Shown: positions 27,021 through 35,290 of the stretch, one piece after another
Numbering within the stretch: the stretch's first letter is position 1
How the letters are laid out: the number at the start of each line of letters is the position of its first letter
NCBI GenBank assembly: GCA_046347635.1
Contig: JAXMFT010000002.1
Coordinates: 248,001-312,000, forward strand
Direction: 5' to 3'
Source: JAGVSZ01 sp019137045
GTDB lineage: Bacteria > Pseudomonadota > Gammaproteobacteria > Burkholderiales > SG8-39
DNA length: 64,000 nucleotides
Position numbers and translations under genes: made by a program
The notes under the pieces: generated by a model
What the model was told of the DNA's origin: nothing
What the model saw: only the letters and a program-made list of their open reading frames with translations
The model's database searches: none

Positions 27021-28480
27021 GCGGCCGCCTCCCGCGCGGCCGGCGCGAAGTGCGCGGCCCAGTCGCGGCACAGCGCCTCCGCGCTCGCGGCGTCGGGCAG
27101 GCGGCCGGCGTACGCCGCCGCGGACCAGGTCTGCACCAGGCGCGCGAAGTAGTCGCCGGCGGGCGCGGGCAGCGCCGTGCGCGCCGCGCGCACGCAGTCG
27201 TCCTCGGTGTCGCCCGCGGCGAGCGGCGCGTGGTCGCGGTGCACCAGCACCGACAGCGCCCCGCGGTAGAGGAGCGAGAGCGCCTCGCGCGGCCGGCGCG
27301 CGCGCACGAGCGCGGCGGCCGCGCCGGCCACGTCGTCGGGCAGCGACTCGGGCGCGAGCGCGAGCCCGAAGAGCGCGTCCGGCGGGCGGTAGGCGGCAGG
27401 CGCGCGCGCCCTCCAGTCCGGCACCCAGCGGCGCAGCGCGAGCGCGAGGGCGACCAGCGCGATGGCGGCCGCGATCCACACCGCGGCCTCGGCGATCTGC
27501 GCGAGGAAGAGGCCGACGTTCGACCAGAAGTCCGCGTTGCGCGGCGCGCGCTGCGCGTCCTCCTTCTCGCCGCGGTAGCGCCAGGTCTTGCCGGTGCGGT
27601 ACTCCTGGAACTCGGGGGCCGCGAGCACTGCGGCGATCTCCTGCTTGGCCGACTTCTCCGCGGCGAGCGCGGGCGCCGGCAGGCCGAGCGCGGCGAGCCC
27701 GAGCGCCGCCGCTGCGAGCGCGGCGACCAGCGCGACGCGCAGCCGCTCGTCGAGCCGCCGCAGCGCGAGCTCGATGTCCCAGCCCTCGAGGATCGCGCGC
27801 CGGTTGAGGTAGAGCGCGAACCCCGCGCAGACGTAGAGCGGCTCGATCGCCGACACGGCGATCACGTAGCACGCGGCGTCGGCCCACGACCAGCCGGCGC
27901 CCTCGTCGCCGCCGAAGAGGCCGGGCAGCTCGAAGCCGGCGTCGCCGCCGGCGGGCACGAAGAGCTCGCCCGCGACGCCGAGCGAGAGGAACACGATCGC
28001 CTCGAAGTGCGCGCAGAGCACGGTGAGCCAGACGGCGTAGTAGCGCATGCGCTGGCCGAGCGCGCGGCGGCGCGCGCGCGCCGCGCCGCCGGTCTGCCGC
28101 TCGAGCAGCCAGACCGGGAGCATGAACGAGCGCGCGAGGTCGATGCGCAGGACGGTGAGCCCCGCGAGCGCGCCGGGGGTCAGGATCTCGCGCCACGCGC
28201 CGAGCGTCTCGCGCACGCTCGGTGCTTCGCCGAAGACCGCGCGGCTCACGACGTGGAGGACGAAGCGGTCGAGGAGCGGTTTGGCCCACCACAGCGCGAG
28301 CAGGGCGAGCCAGAGCCGGTCGCGGAAGGCGATGAGCAGCGCGGCGGCGAGCGGCAGGTACAGCGCGAGCCAGACGCCCCAGACCGGCCGCCACCACGCG
28401 CGCGCCATCTGGAAGCCGAGGTCGAGCGACTCCCAGCCGCCGCGCGGGCGCAGCACCACGCTCAGGCGCTCAAGCTCCAC
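27017..28480 (-). CDS. DUF4129-domain integral membrane protein
   Basis: A 487-residue protein with several N-terminal helices (about 30-270), a further helix near 330-350, and a C-terminal DUF4129 segment (ALSLLYRGALSVL). In the family the C-terminal part resembles transglutaminase-associated domains; function is unknown. The GTG start at 28480 lies inside the end of the SpoIIM-like gene (11-nt overlap), showing tight coupling in the cluster. Confidence 0.78.
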   Translation of the reverse strand: MELERLSVVLRPRGGWESLDLGFQMARAWWRPVWGVWLALYLPLAAALLIAFRDRLWLALLALWWAKPLLDRFVLHVVSRAVFGEAPSVRETLGAWREILTPGALAGLTVLRIDLARSFMLPVWLLERQTGGAARARRRALGQRMRYYAVWLTVLCAHFEAIVFLSLGVAGELFVPAGGDAGFELPGLFGGDEGAGWSWADAACYVIAVSAIEPLYVCAGFALYLNRRAILEGWDIELALRRLDERLRVALVAALAAAALGLAALGLPAPALAAEKSAKQEIAAVLAAPEFQEYRTGKTWRYRGEKEDAQRAPRNADFWSNVGLFLAQIAEAAVWIAAAIALVALALALRRWVPDWRARAPAAYRPPDALFGLALAPESLPDDVAGAAAALVRARRPREALSLLYRGALSVLVHRDHAPLAAGDTEDDCVRAARTALPAPAGDYFARLVQTWSAAAYAGRLPDAASAEALCRDWAAHFAPAAREAAA

Positions 28481-29459
28481 GCGCGCGCCCCCCGAGCGCG
28501 AAGTAGCCGAGCACGGCCATCCACAGCGCGGCGCCCACGAGGTACTTGGCGAGCGGCGGGACGGCGCCGAGCGGGGACCAGAACGCCTCGACGAAGGCGG
28601 CGGCGAGGAACATGCCCGCGGCGCCGTACACGAGGCGCACCGCGGGCCGCGCCGCCGCGACCAGCGCCGCCCTGCGCGAGCGCGCGCCGGGCGCGACGAG
28701 CGCCGCGCCGAGCCGCAGCCCCGCCGCCCCCGAGATCGCGATCGCGACGAGCTCGAGCGCGCTGTGCCCCGAGACGAACGACCAGAACGTCGTGCCGTAG
28801 CCGGCCTGGGTGAGGTAGCCCGCGATCGCGCCGATCAGGACCCCGTTCGACACCAGGAAGAAGACGGTGCCGAGGCCGAACGCGATTCCGCCGGCGAACG
28901 TCTGGAAGCCGATCTTCACGTTGTTCCAGATGTAGAAGCCGAACATCGCCACGTTGTCGTCGGCGTCGCGCATGCCCAGGCGCCGGTTGGCCGGGTCGTA
29001 CATCTCCTGGAACTGCGCCAGCGCCTCGGGCGGCAGCAGGTAGTGGACGAAGTCGGGGTAGACCTGCAGCGCCCAGAGCAGCAGGAAGAACGGGCCGAAG
29101 AAGAGCGCCGCCGCGGCGCCGACGAACGCGCGCTCGGCGCGCACCAGACGGGGGAAGCCGGCGAGCACGAACGCCACCGCGTGCGCGCGGCGCCCGTCGC
29201 GCGCGCCGTAGAGCAGGTGGTGGCCGCGCAGCGCGAGGCCGTTGAGGCGGTCGACGAGGTCCGGGCTGTACTCGCGGTCGCGCGCGAGCGCGAGGTGCTG
29301 GCACACGTGCCGGTACGCGCGCGGAACCTCCGCGTCGGGCAGGCCATTCGGGTCGGCGGCGGCGCGCTCGCGCCGGCGCACCCGGTCGTGGCGGTCGAGC
29401 CACGCCTCGAAGCGCTGCCAGGCGGGACCGTGCTGCGCCTCGAACGCGGCCTGGCGCAT
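28470..29459 (-). CDS. SpoIIM-like (stage II sporulation protein M family) membrane protein
   Basis: A 329-residue membrane protein with a soluble N-terminal segment of ~110 residues and about five helices. The SpoIIM-like region includes NNVKIGFQTFAGGI and GHSALELVAIAISGAAGLRLG. The organism is not expected to sporulate; this family is common in Gram-negative MoxR clusters. The ATG at 29459 is chosen. It is 96 nt from the RDD gene, a gap holding a small GATGCC/GGCATC hairpin. Confidence 0.82.
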   Translation of the reverse strand: MRQAAFEAQHGPAWQRFEAWLDRHDRVRRRERAAADPNGLPDAEVPRAYRHVCQHLALARDREYSPDLVDRLNGLALRGHHLLYGARDGRRAHAVAFVLAGFPRLVRAERAFVGAAAALFFGPFFLLLWALQVYPDFVHYLLPPEALAQFQEMYDPANRRLGMRDADDNVAMFGFYIWNNVKIGFQTFAGGIAFGLGTVFFLVSNGVLIGAIAGYLTQAGYGTTFWSFVSGHSALELVAIAISGAAGLRLGAALVAPGARSRRAALVAAARPAVRLVYGAAGMFLAAAFVEAFWSPLGAVPPLAKYLVGAALWMAVLGYFALGGRARGA

Positions 29460-29555
29460 CCCGCTGTCACGACGCGAGGGGACATGGCCGCCGCGCGGCG
29501 CCCCCTCGTGCTCCCCGGCTCCGGAAGTCGGATGCCTGCGGCATCGGTTTCGCTC

Positions 29556-30239
29556 CTACCGCCGCCCGACGAGAAAGTTCGCGATGCCCACCAGGCGCTC
29601 CGCCGCCGCGCGGCCCTCGAGTCGGCCGACCAGGGCGCGCGGGATGGCGGCGAGCTCCTCGGTGCGCTCCGCAGTCAGGCCGGGCGCGCGCTCGGCGAAG
29701 TCGAGGATCGCGCGCTGCTCGGGCAGCGTGAGCGCGACCGGAGGCGCGAGCGGCGCGGCCGCGGGGAGCGCGAAGCCGCGCGCCTTGGGCTCGGAGTAGA
29801 CGACGATCGTCCCGGCGGCGAGGTCGCCGAGGCGCTTGAACTCGCGGTTCACCAGCATCGTGACCAGCCCGAGGCAGTAGAAGAGCGGCAGGAAGTCGAC
29901 CGCGCGCAGCAGGTTGCGCGCGAGCGCCGCGGGCCAGCGCACCGGGGTGCCGTCGTCGTGCAGCACCACGAGCTTGAGCGCCTTCTTCCCCGGCGTCGCG
30001 CCGCCCCAGTTCACCTCGCACCACGCGGGGAAGAGCCACTCGAGGAAGAACCAGGCGAGCAGGAAGAGGCCCATGCCGAAGCTGCCGAGCGCGCCGAGGA
30101 TCGCCGCCGCCAGGCCGAGCGCGGCGAGGCGCAGCAGGAAGTCGACGCCCCAGGCGAGCGCGCGCGGCACCGGGCCCGCGAGCCGCAGGGCGAGCTCGAT
30201 GCCCTCGGGGGTGGCGATGCGGCGCGCGGTGTCGAGCAC
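29556..30239 (-). CDS. RDD-family membrane protein
   Basis: A 227-residue protein with an N-terminal RDD domain (about 25-150, three hydrophobic segments; PGKKALKLVV and NLLRAVDFLPLFY carry the conserved charged residues) and a soluble C-terminal tail. It starts at the GTG at 30239. RDD proteins are linked to ion or compatible-solute transport, without a settled role. It is probably the first gene of the MoxR-cluster transcript, or is co-transcribed with the BPSS1780-like gene 46 nt upstream. Confidence 0.82.
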   Translation of the reverse strand: MLDTARRIATPEGIELALRLAGPVPRALAWGVDFLLRLAALGLAAAILGALGSFGMGLFLLAWFFLEWLFPAWCEVNWGGATPGKKALKLVVLHDDGTPVRWPAALARNLLRAVDFLPLFYCLGLVTMLVNREFKRLGDLAAGTIVVYSEPKARGFALPAAAPLAPPVALTLPEQRAILDFAERAPGLTAERTEELAAIPRALVGRLEGRAAAERLVGIANFLVGRR

Positions 30240-30285
30240 GCTCAGCGCGGGAGCCGGGCGGTCCCGGCGGGGCGCGGCGCGCGCA

Positions 30286-31074
30286 TCAGCCCGCGTAGAA
30301 GATGTCGCGGTACCCGGTGTAGACCGAGATCGCCAGCACCGGGCCGAGCACGAGCCAGCCGAGCGCGAACGGGATGCTCGCGACGATCGCGGCCGCGAAC
30401 AGGATCACGCCGTAGAGCAGGAACGGGACGATGTTCTTCAGGCACGCGCCGAAGCTCGTCTTGAGCGCGGGGATCGGCTCGAAGTCGTTCAGCATCACCA
30501 GCGCGGGCGCGAACCACAGCGCCATGTACACCGGGACGCTGAGCGCGAGCGCGAGCAGGATCCCGAGCATCAGCGACATCGCGGAGCCGACGGCGGTCGC
30601 CGCGCTCGGGTTGCCGCCGCCCATCATGAGCGCGAACGCGCCGGCGCCCACGATCACCATGATCACCAGGAAGATCACGATCCAGGCGAGCAGGTTGAAC
30701 ACGCCGATCAGCGCGAGCTTCCCGGTGTTGGCCTTGAAGCCGGCGAAGAGGTGCCCGATCTCCAGCGCGCCGTCGCCGCGCACCGCCTGGCAGCCGGCCA
30801 TGATCCCGCCGGCGAACACCGGGCCGAGCAGCGCCGCGGCGAGGCTGCCCACGAGCGGCACGAGGTTGATCAGCGTGACGACGACGATGAACACCACCGC
30901 CAGCGCGATCCACATCCCGGGCTGGCGCTTGAACAGCTCCCACGCGTCCAGGAGCCACTGCCAGCCGTTGCCGGCGGCGACCGCCTGCCCGTCGGGGATG
31001 AAGTTCCCGTCCGGCGCGGCGGACGGGACGTCCGCGACGCGCGCGCGCGGCGCGGCATAGGGGTCGGTGGCCAT
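30286..31074 (-). CDS. BPSS1780-family membrane protein
   Basis: A 262-residue integral membrane protein with a ~45-residue cytoplasmic N-terminus and about six helices. It has the WQWLLDAWELFKRQPGMW opening and the GCLKNIVPFLLYG-type segment of the BPSS1780 family (DUF2189-like), common in betaproteobacteria and of unknown function. A strong GGAGGG Shine-Dalgarno sequence lies before the ATG at 31074. It is read in the same direction as the RDD/MoxR cluster. Confidence 0.75.
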   Translation of the reverse strand: MATDPYAAPRARVADVPSAAPDGNFIPDGQAVAAGNGWQWLLDAWELFKRQPGMWIALAVVFIVVVTLINLVPLVGSLAAALLGPVFAGGIMAGCQAVRGDGALEIGHLFAGFKANTGKLALIGVFNLLAWIVIFLVIMVIVGAGAFALMMGGGNPSAATAVGSAMSLMLGILLALALSVPVYMALWFAPALVMLNDFEPIPALKTSFGACLKNIVPFLLYGVILFAAAIVASIPFALGWLVLGPVLAISVYTGYRDIFYAG

Positions 31075-31318
31075 GGCGATTCCCTCCTTGTTGTCGGACT
31101 TGTCCGGGCAGGCGCGGCCGCGGCGGCTGCGCCCGGAAGCGTAGTGGAGCGATGGGGGGGGCGCAAGCGCGCGCCGCCGGGACCGCTGGCGCCGCTCGCG
31201 CACCTGTTCACGCCGTTCGTCCGAAACCCCGTGCCCCGCCCTTAAACTCCCCGGGCGGGCGGGATACCATCGGTTCGATGCGGCCCATTCCGGGCGCGCC
31301 GATCGTGTACGGGCAGCG

Positions 31319-32137
31319 GTGAGCGACAAGTCCACCTCGAAGCCGGGCGGCGTCTGGCCGACCGAGTCCCTCGACGCGAAGACCATCTTCGGCGCGCCGA
31401 CCGTCGCGCCGCGCGCGGCGCGCTTCCGCAGCCTGACGCTGGTGCGCGCGGCCGCGCCGCGCTTCGACGAGGGCGAGCCGCGCGGCGCGCTGAAGATCCG
31501 GCTCGCGCGCATGTTCGAGGAGCGCCGCGTCGACGCCCTGCGCCGGCGCGAGCCCGACACCCTCGGCGCCGGGCCCGGCACGCTCCAGGACCCGTTTCTC
31601 TACACCTTCCTCGCGCACGAGAGCGGCCAGTTCGTCGGCTCGCTCGGCGTGCGGCTCGACTCCGGGCAGGGGCTGGCCGCCGACGAGCTCTACCGCGACG
31701 AGACGACCGCGCTGCGCGACGCCGGCGCGCGCGTGTGCGAATTCGTGCGCCTCTCCGTGGACATGAACTCCGCGCCCAAGCGCGCGGTCGCCGGGCTCTT
31801 CCACGCCGCCTACCTCTTCGCCGGCGGCGTGTGCGGCTGCGACTACGGCCTGATCGAGGCCCCGGCGCACCACGCCGACCTCTTCCGGCTCGGGCTCGGG
31901 TTCGAGACGATCGGCGAGGCGCGCCTCAACGCGCGCGTCTCCACCGTCGAGGCGCTGCTCGGCGTGCACCTGCGCAGCGCGCTCGACGAGCTCGCGCGCC
32001 TCGGCGGGCGGCCCGACATCGCGGCGCAGGAGCAGAAGCTCTTCCCGTACGGGTTCTCGCCCGAGGAGTCGATCGGCGTCGTGCGCCGGCTCGCCGGCAT
32101 GGCGGCCGCGTCGCTTCCGATAAAATCGCGCGCCTGA
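31319..32137 (+). CDS. FeeM-like N-acyl amino acid synthase / GNAT-type acyltransferase
   Basis: A 272-residue protein from the GTG at 31319. Its central part (about 60-220) resembles the N-acyl amino acid synthase FeeM and autoinducer-synthase-like GNAT proteins: FLAHESGQFVGSLGVRLDSG, CEFVRLSVD and LFRLGLGFETIGEAR. Such enzymes join fatty acyl-ACP to amino acids. The assignment rests on fold-type patterns and is moderate. A -10-like TACCAT is at 31265-31270. The ankyrin gene follows after 35 nt. Confidence 0.6.
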   Translation: MSDKSTSKPGGVWPTESLDAKTIFGAPTVAPRAARFRSLTLVRAAAPRFDEGEPRGALKIRLARMFEERRVDALRRREPDTLGAGPGTLQDPFLYTFLAHESGQFVGSLGVRLDSGQGLAADELYRDETTALRDAGARVCEFVRLSVDMNSAPKRAVAGLFHAAYLFAGGVCGCDYGLIEAPAHHADLFRLGLGFETIGEARLNARVSTVEALLGVHLRSALDELARLGGRPDIAAQEQKLFPYGFSPEESIGVVRRLAGMAAASLPIKSRA

Positions 32138-32172
32138 AGGCCGGTGCGCGGCGTGCGCGGACCGCGCACGCC

Positions 32173-33033
32173 ATGCTCCGCATCCCTCCCGCTCTCCGCT
32201 CCCTGCGCGTCCTCGCCCGCGGCGCCCTGTGCGCGCTGTGCCTGGCGAGCGCCGCGGCGGCACGCGGCGACGACCGGGCGCTGCTCGAGGCGGCCGCGAG
32301 CGGCCATGCGCAGCGCGCGTGGAGCCTGCTGCGGGCCGGCGCGAACCCGAACGCGCGCAACGAGCACGGCGAGTCCGCCCTGCACCTCGCCGCGGCGCAC
32401 GGCCGCGACCAGGTCGTGCAGCTGCTGCTCGAGCGCAAGGCGGACATCGAGGCGCGCGACGCGGACGGCGACACGCCGCTGCACCGCGCCGCAGCGCTCG
32501 GCGACGCGGACACGGTGACGCTGCTGCTCGACCGCGGCGCCCAGGTCGACCCCGCGAACGCGGCCGGCGAGACGCCGCTCTTCCAGGCCGCGGAGAACCG
32601 GCAGCCGGACGCGGTGCGCGCGCTGCTCGCGCGCCGCGCCAGCCCGAACGCGCGCACCCGGCACGGCGAGACGCCGCTGCACATCGCCGCGCTGAGCGGC
32701 GGGGAGGTCGTGGTCGCGCTGCTCCTCGACGCGCACGGGGGCGTCAACGTCGCGAACGAGGGCGGCGAGGCGCCGCTCTTCTGGTCGGCTGCGACCGGCA
32801 CGCTCGGGATCGCGCGCCTGCTGGTCGCGCGCGGCGCCGCGGTGAACGCCCAGGACGCGCAGGGCCACACCGCGCTGCACGGCGCGGCGGACGGCGGCCA
32901 TCCCGAGGTCGTGGCCTTCCTGCTGCGCGCGCAGGCCGACCGCACGATCCGCAATCGCGCCGGCGAGACCGCGGCGGACCTGGCGCGCAGGCGCGGCTAC
33001 GCGGACATCGTGCAGCTGCTCGAGACCCGGTGA
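32173..33033 (+). CDS. Secreted ankyrin-repeat protein
   Basis: A 286-residue protein with a signal-like N-terminus (residues 1-~30, ending ASAAAARGDD) and about seven ankyrin repeats from residue 35 to the end, with repeats such as GETPLHIAALSGG and GHTALHGAADGGH. It is probably periplasmic and mediates protein binding; the partner is unknown. The ATG at 32173 is set by the hydrophobic leader. A TAAAAT -10-like element lies at 32121-32126, so it may have its own promoter inside the end of the upstream gene. Confidence 0.85.
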   Translation: MLRIPPALRSLRVLARGALCALCLASAAAARGDDRALLEAAASGHAQRAWSLLRAGANPNARNEHGESALHLAAAHGRDQVVQLLLERKADIEARDADGDTPLHRAAALGDADTVTLLLDRGAQVDPANAAGETPLFQAAENRQPDAVRALLARRASPNARTRHGETPLHIAALSGGEVVVALLLDAHGGVNVANEGGEAPLFWSAATGTLGIARLLVARGAAVNAQDAQGHTALHGAADGGHPEVVAFLLRAQADRTIRNRAGETAADLARRRGYADIVQLLETR

Positions 33034-33056
33034 GCGCGCGCGGGACGGGCGCGCGC
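33034..33056. terminator. Hairpin between convergent ankyrin and DUF423 genes
   Basis: GCGCGCGC, 7-nt loop, GCGCGCGC, directly after the ankyrin stop codon. The 8-bp stem is perfect, but alternating GC repeats are common here and no T-run follows. Confidence 0.4.
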
Positions 33057-33085
33057 CGCAACGGCGGCGGGCGCGGTCCGCACGC

Positions 33086-33469
33086 TCAGCTCCGCAGCGC
33101 CGCCCAGGCGAGCAGCAGCCACGCTGCAATCCAGGCGGCTCCGCCCAGCGGCGTGAGGGCGCCGAGCCAGCGCGCGCCGCTCAACACGAGCAGGTAGAGG
33201 CTGCCCGAGAACAGGACGAGCCCGGCGACCATCAGCCAGCCGGCCCAGCGCAGGGCGGTCGAGCCGGGCAGGGCGCCGGCGACCAGGATACCGATCGCGA
33301 CCGCCGCGAGCGCGTGCCAGAAGTGATACTGCACCGCGGTCTGCCACACGGCGAGCTGGTCGGGCGCGAGGCGCGCCCTGAGCGCGTGCGCGCCGAACGC
33401 GCCGAGCGCGACGGCGGCGGCGCCGGCGAGCGCGCCGAGCAGGATGAAGAGCTTCGCGGACGGGGGCAT
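33086..33469 (-). CDS. DUF423 family membrane protein
   Basis: A 127-residue protein with four hydrophobic helices and the DUF423 (YgdD/TMEM256-like) pattern GALAGAAAVALGAFGAHALR at the N-terminus and GSLYLLVLSGARWLGALTPLGG later. Inner membrane, function unknown. The ATG at 33469 is preferred; an upstream ATG at 33502 would add 11 residues. It is convergent with the ankyrin gene. Confidence 0.88.
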   Translation of the reverse strand: MPPSAKLFILLGALAGAAAVALGAFGAHALRARLAPDQLAVWQTAVQYHFWHALAAVAIGILVAGALPGSTALRWAGWLMVAGLVLFSGSLYLLVLSGARWLGALTPLGGAAWIAAWLLLAWAALRS

Positions 33470-33613
33470 CGCGCCGCGATCATAGTGGAACGGGGTCATG
33501 GCGCGCCATGCGGGCGGATCGGCTCTCCTGCGGCGGGCGGATGCCGGCGCAGCGCCCGCTCGCCGCGCCGCCCGTGGCCGCGCCGGCGGGCATCGCGTGG
33601 CAGAATCGGCGCC

Positions 33614-34072
33614 ATGACCGCCAGGCGCTATCGGCTCGACGAGTTGCGCCCGCTCGTCGGCACGGAGATCGCGGTGAGCGACTGGCTCACCATCACGCAG
33701 GAGCGCATCCACGCCTTCGCCGAGGTGGGCGAGGACCGCCAGTGGATCCACGTCGACCCCGAGCGCGCGCGGCGCGAGTCGCAGTACGGCGGCGCGATCG
33801 CGCACGGCTTCCTCACCGTCGCGCTGCTGAGCCACCTGCGCGAGACCGCGTTCCACATCGACGGCCAGAAGATGGGGGTCAACTACGGCTTCAACCGCCT
33901 GCGCTTCACCGCGCCGGTGCTGGCCGGCTCGCGCATCCGCGGGCGCTTCGTCCTGCACGAGCTCGAGGACCTTCCCGGCGGCGTGCAGGCGACCTGGAAG
34001 TGCACCGTCGAGCGCGAGCACTCCGACAAGCCCGCGCTCGTCTGCGACTGGATCACGCGGCACTTCGGCTGA
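33614..34072 (+). CDS. MaoC-like hydratase/dehydratase
   Basis: A 152-residue single hot-dog MaoC domain protein. The signature AEVGEDRQWIHVDPERA (about 37-53) includes the catalytic Asp and His of (R)-specific enoyl-CoA hydratases, and GAIAHGFLTVALL follows. It would hydrate a 2-enoyl-CoA or act on a related thioester. It is the first gene of a co-directional unit with the aldo/keto reductase relic, DUF3301, ferredoxin reductase, DUF6279 lipoprotein and TlpA-like genes. Confidence 0.9.
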   Translation: MTARRYRLDELRPLVGTEIAVSDWLTITQERIHAFAEVGEDRQWIHVDPERARRESQYGGAIAHGFLTVALLSHLRETAFHIDGQKMGVNYGFNRLRFTAPVLAGSRIRGRFVLHELEDLPGGVQATWKCTVEREHSDKPALVCDWITRHFG

Positions 34073-34075
34073 ACG

Positions 34076-34225
34076 ATGCGGCAGCGGGTTCTCGCCGGCA
34101 CCGGCCTGGAGGCGTCCGAACTCGGCCTCGGCACCATGACCTGCGGCGCGCAGACCGACGAGGGCGTCCTGGCCGCGATCGAGGCGGTGGACGAGCGCTA
34201 CCCGAGCCCGTCCGCGGGCCGGTAG
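34076..34225 (+). pseudogene. Internally deleted aldo/keto reductase (Tas-like) relic
   Basis: A 49-codon in-frame ORF, three nt after the MaoC stop. Residues ~9-27 (GLEASELGLGTMTCGAQTD) match the N-terminus of Tas-type aldo/keto reductases, and residues ~30-49 (VLAAIEAVDERYPSPSAGR) match their extreme C-terminus. The ~300-residue barrel with the catalytic Asp/Tyr/Lys/His is missing, so the product cannot be an active reductase. The precise in-frame join leaves operon spacing intact (4 nt to the DUF3301 start). Deletion is inferred; translation of the remnant is possible. Confidence 0.7.
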
Positions 34226-34229
34226 GGCG

Positions 34230-34541
34230 ATGCTGGGGGAGGCGCTCGCGCTCGCGGGGATCGCGGCTGCGGGCTGGTTCTGGTACGACAGCATGCGCGC
34301 ACGCGAGCGCGCCGTGCACGCCGGCCGCGCCGCGTGCGACCGCGAGGGCCTGCAGTTCCTCGACGAGACGGTGCTCTGCACGCGCACCCGGCCGACGCGC
34401 GACGCCGACGGGCGCGTTACACTCCGGCGCGTCTATGCGTTCGAGTTCAGCGACGACGGCCGGCGCCGCCGCGGCGGCAGCATCGTGATGGTCGGCGCGC
34501 GCCTCGAGTCGCTCGAGCTGGAGCCTTTTCGCGCACCGTGA
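34230..34541 (+). CDS. DUF3301 family protein
   Basis: A 103-residue protein with one N-terminal hydrophobic segment (about 4-17, ending WFWYDSMRARERA) and a soluble tail ending LESLELEPFR, the pattern of DUF3301. It is probably anchored in the inner membrane; function unknown. It starts 4 nt after the aldo/keto reductase relic and ends 3 nt before the ferredoxin reductase gene. Confidence 0.85.
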   Translation: MLGEALALAGIAAAGWFWYDSMRARERAVHAGRAACDREGLQFLDETVLCTRTRPTRDADGRVTLRRVYAFEFSDDGRRRRGGSIVMVGARLESLELEPFRAP

Positions 34542-34544
34542 CCG

Positions 34545-35288
34545 ATGGGCAAGTGGATTGAAGGCACCGTGGTCGGCCAGAAGCGCTGGAGCGAGCACCT
34601 CTACTCGCTCCAGGTGGACGCCGAGGTCGGCGCGTTCGAGCCGGGGCAGTGGACCAAGCTCGCGCTGCCGGTCGCGGGCGAGTTCGTCGCGCGCCCCTAC
34701 TCGTTCGTGAACGCGCCGAAGGCGCGGCCGCACGAGTTCTTCTACAACACCGTGCCCGACGGGCACCTGAGCCCGCGCCTCGCGCGCCTGGAGCCGATGG
34801 ACGTCGTGTTCCTCGCCCCGGCGGCCTCGGGCCTGTTCACGCTCGCCGAGGTGCCCGACGCGGAGGCGATCTGGCTGATCGCCACCGGCACCGGGCTCGG
34901 GCCCTACCTGTCCATGCTGCGCTCCGACGCGCTCTGGGAGCGCTTCCGCAAGGTCGTGCTGGTGCACGCGGTGCGGCGCGCCGCCGACCTCGCCTATCGC
35001 GAGCTCATCGACGCGGTGGCCGCGCGCCAGCCCGAGCGCTTCCGCGCCGTCTCGTTCGTGAGCCGCGAGCCGCACGCCGGGGCGCTCGCGGGGCGCATTC
35101 CCGAGGCGATCGGCGACGAGCGCCTCGAGCGCGCGGCCGGCGTGCCGCTCGCGCCGCAGACCTCGCAGGTGATGCTGTGCGGCAACCCCGACATGGTGCT
35201 GGACGCGACCGACGCGCTCAAGGCGCGCGGGCTGAAGCGCCATCGCCACCGCGATCCGGGCCACGTGGCGGTGGAGCCGTACTGGTAG
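34545..35288 (+). CDS. fpr: Ferredoxin/flavodoxin-NADP+ reductase
   Basis: A 247-residue FAD-dependent reductase that exchanges electrons between NADP(H) and ferredoxin or flavodoxin. The FAD motif RPYSFVNAP (about 50-58) is followed by the NADP-binding TGTGLGPYLSML (about 111-122) and CGNPDMV. The C-terminus EPYW, ending in an aromatic residue, is typical of the bacterial subclass. It is a plausible partner for the ferredoxin that the IorAB-type enzymes reduce, although no ferredoxin gene is in the window. Confidence 0.9.
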   Translation: MGKWIEGTVVGQKRWSEHLYSLQVDAEVGAFEPGQWTKLALPVAGEFVARPYSFVNAPKARPHEFFYNTVPDGHLSPRLARLEPMDVVFLAPAASGLFTLAEVPDAEAIWLIATGTGLGPYLSMLRSDALWERFRKVVLVHAVRRAADLAYRELIDAVAARQPERFRAVSFVSREPHAGALAGRIPEAIGDERLERAAGVPLAPQTSQVMLCGNPDMVLDATDALKARGLKRHRHRDPGHVAVEPYW

Positions 35289-35290
35289 CC

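Noticed and set aside
29460..29555. GATGCC/GGCATC hairpin between the SpoIIM-like and RDD genes as a terminator
   Set aside because: Stem of only 6 bp and no T-run in a short gap inside a co-directional cluster; too weak to call.
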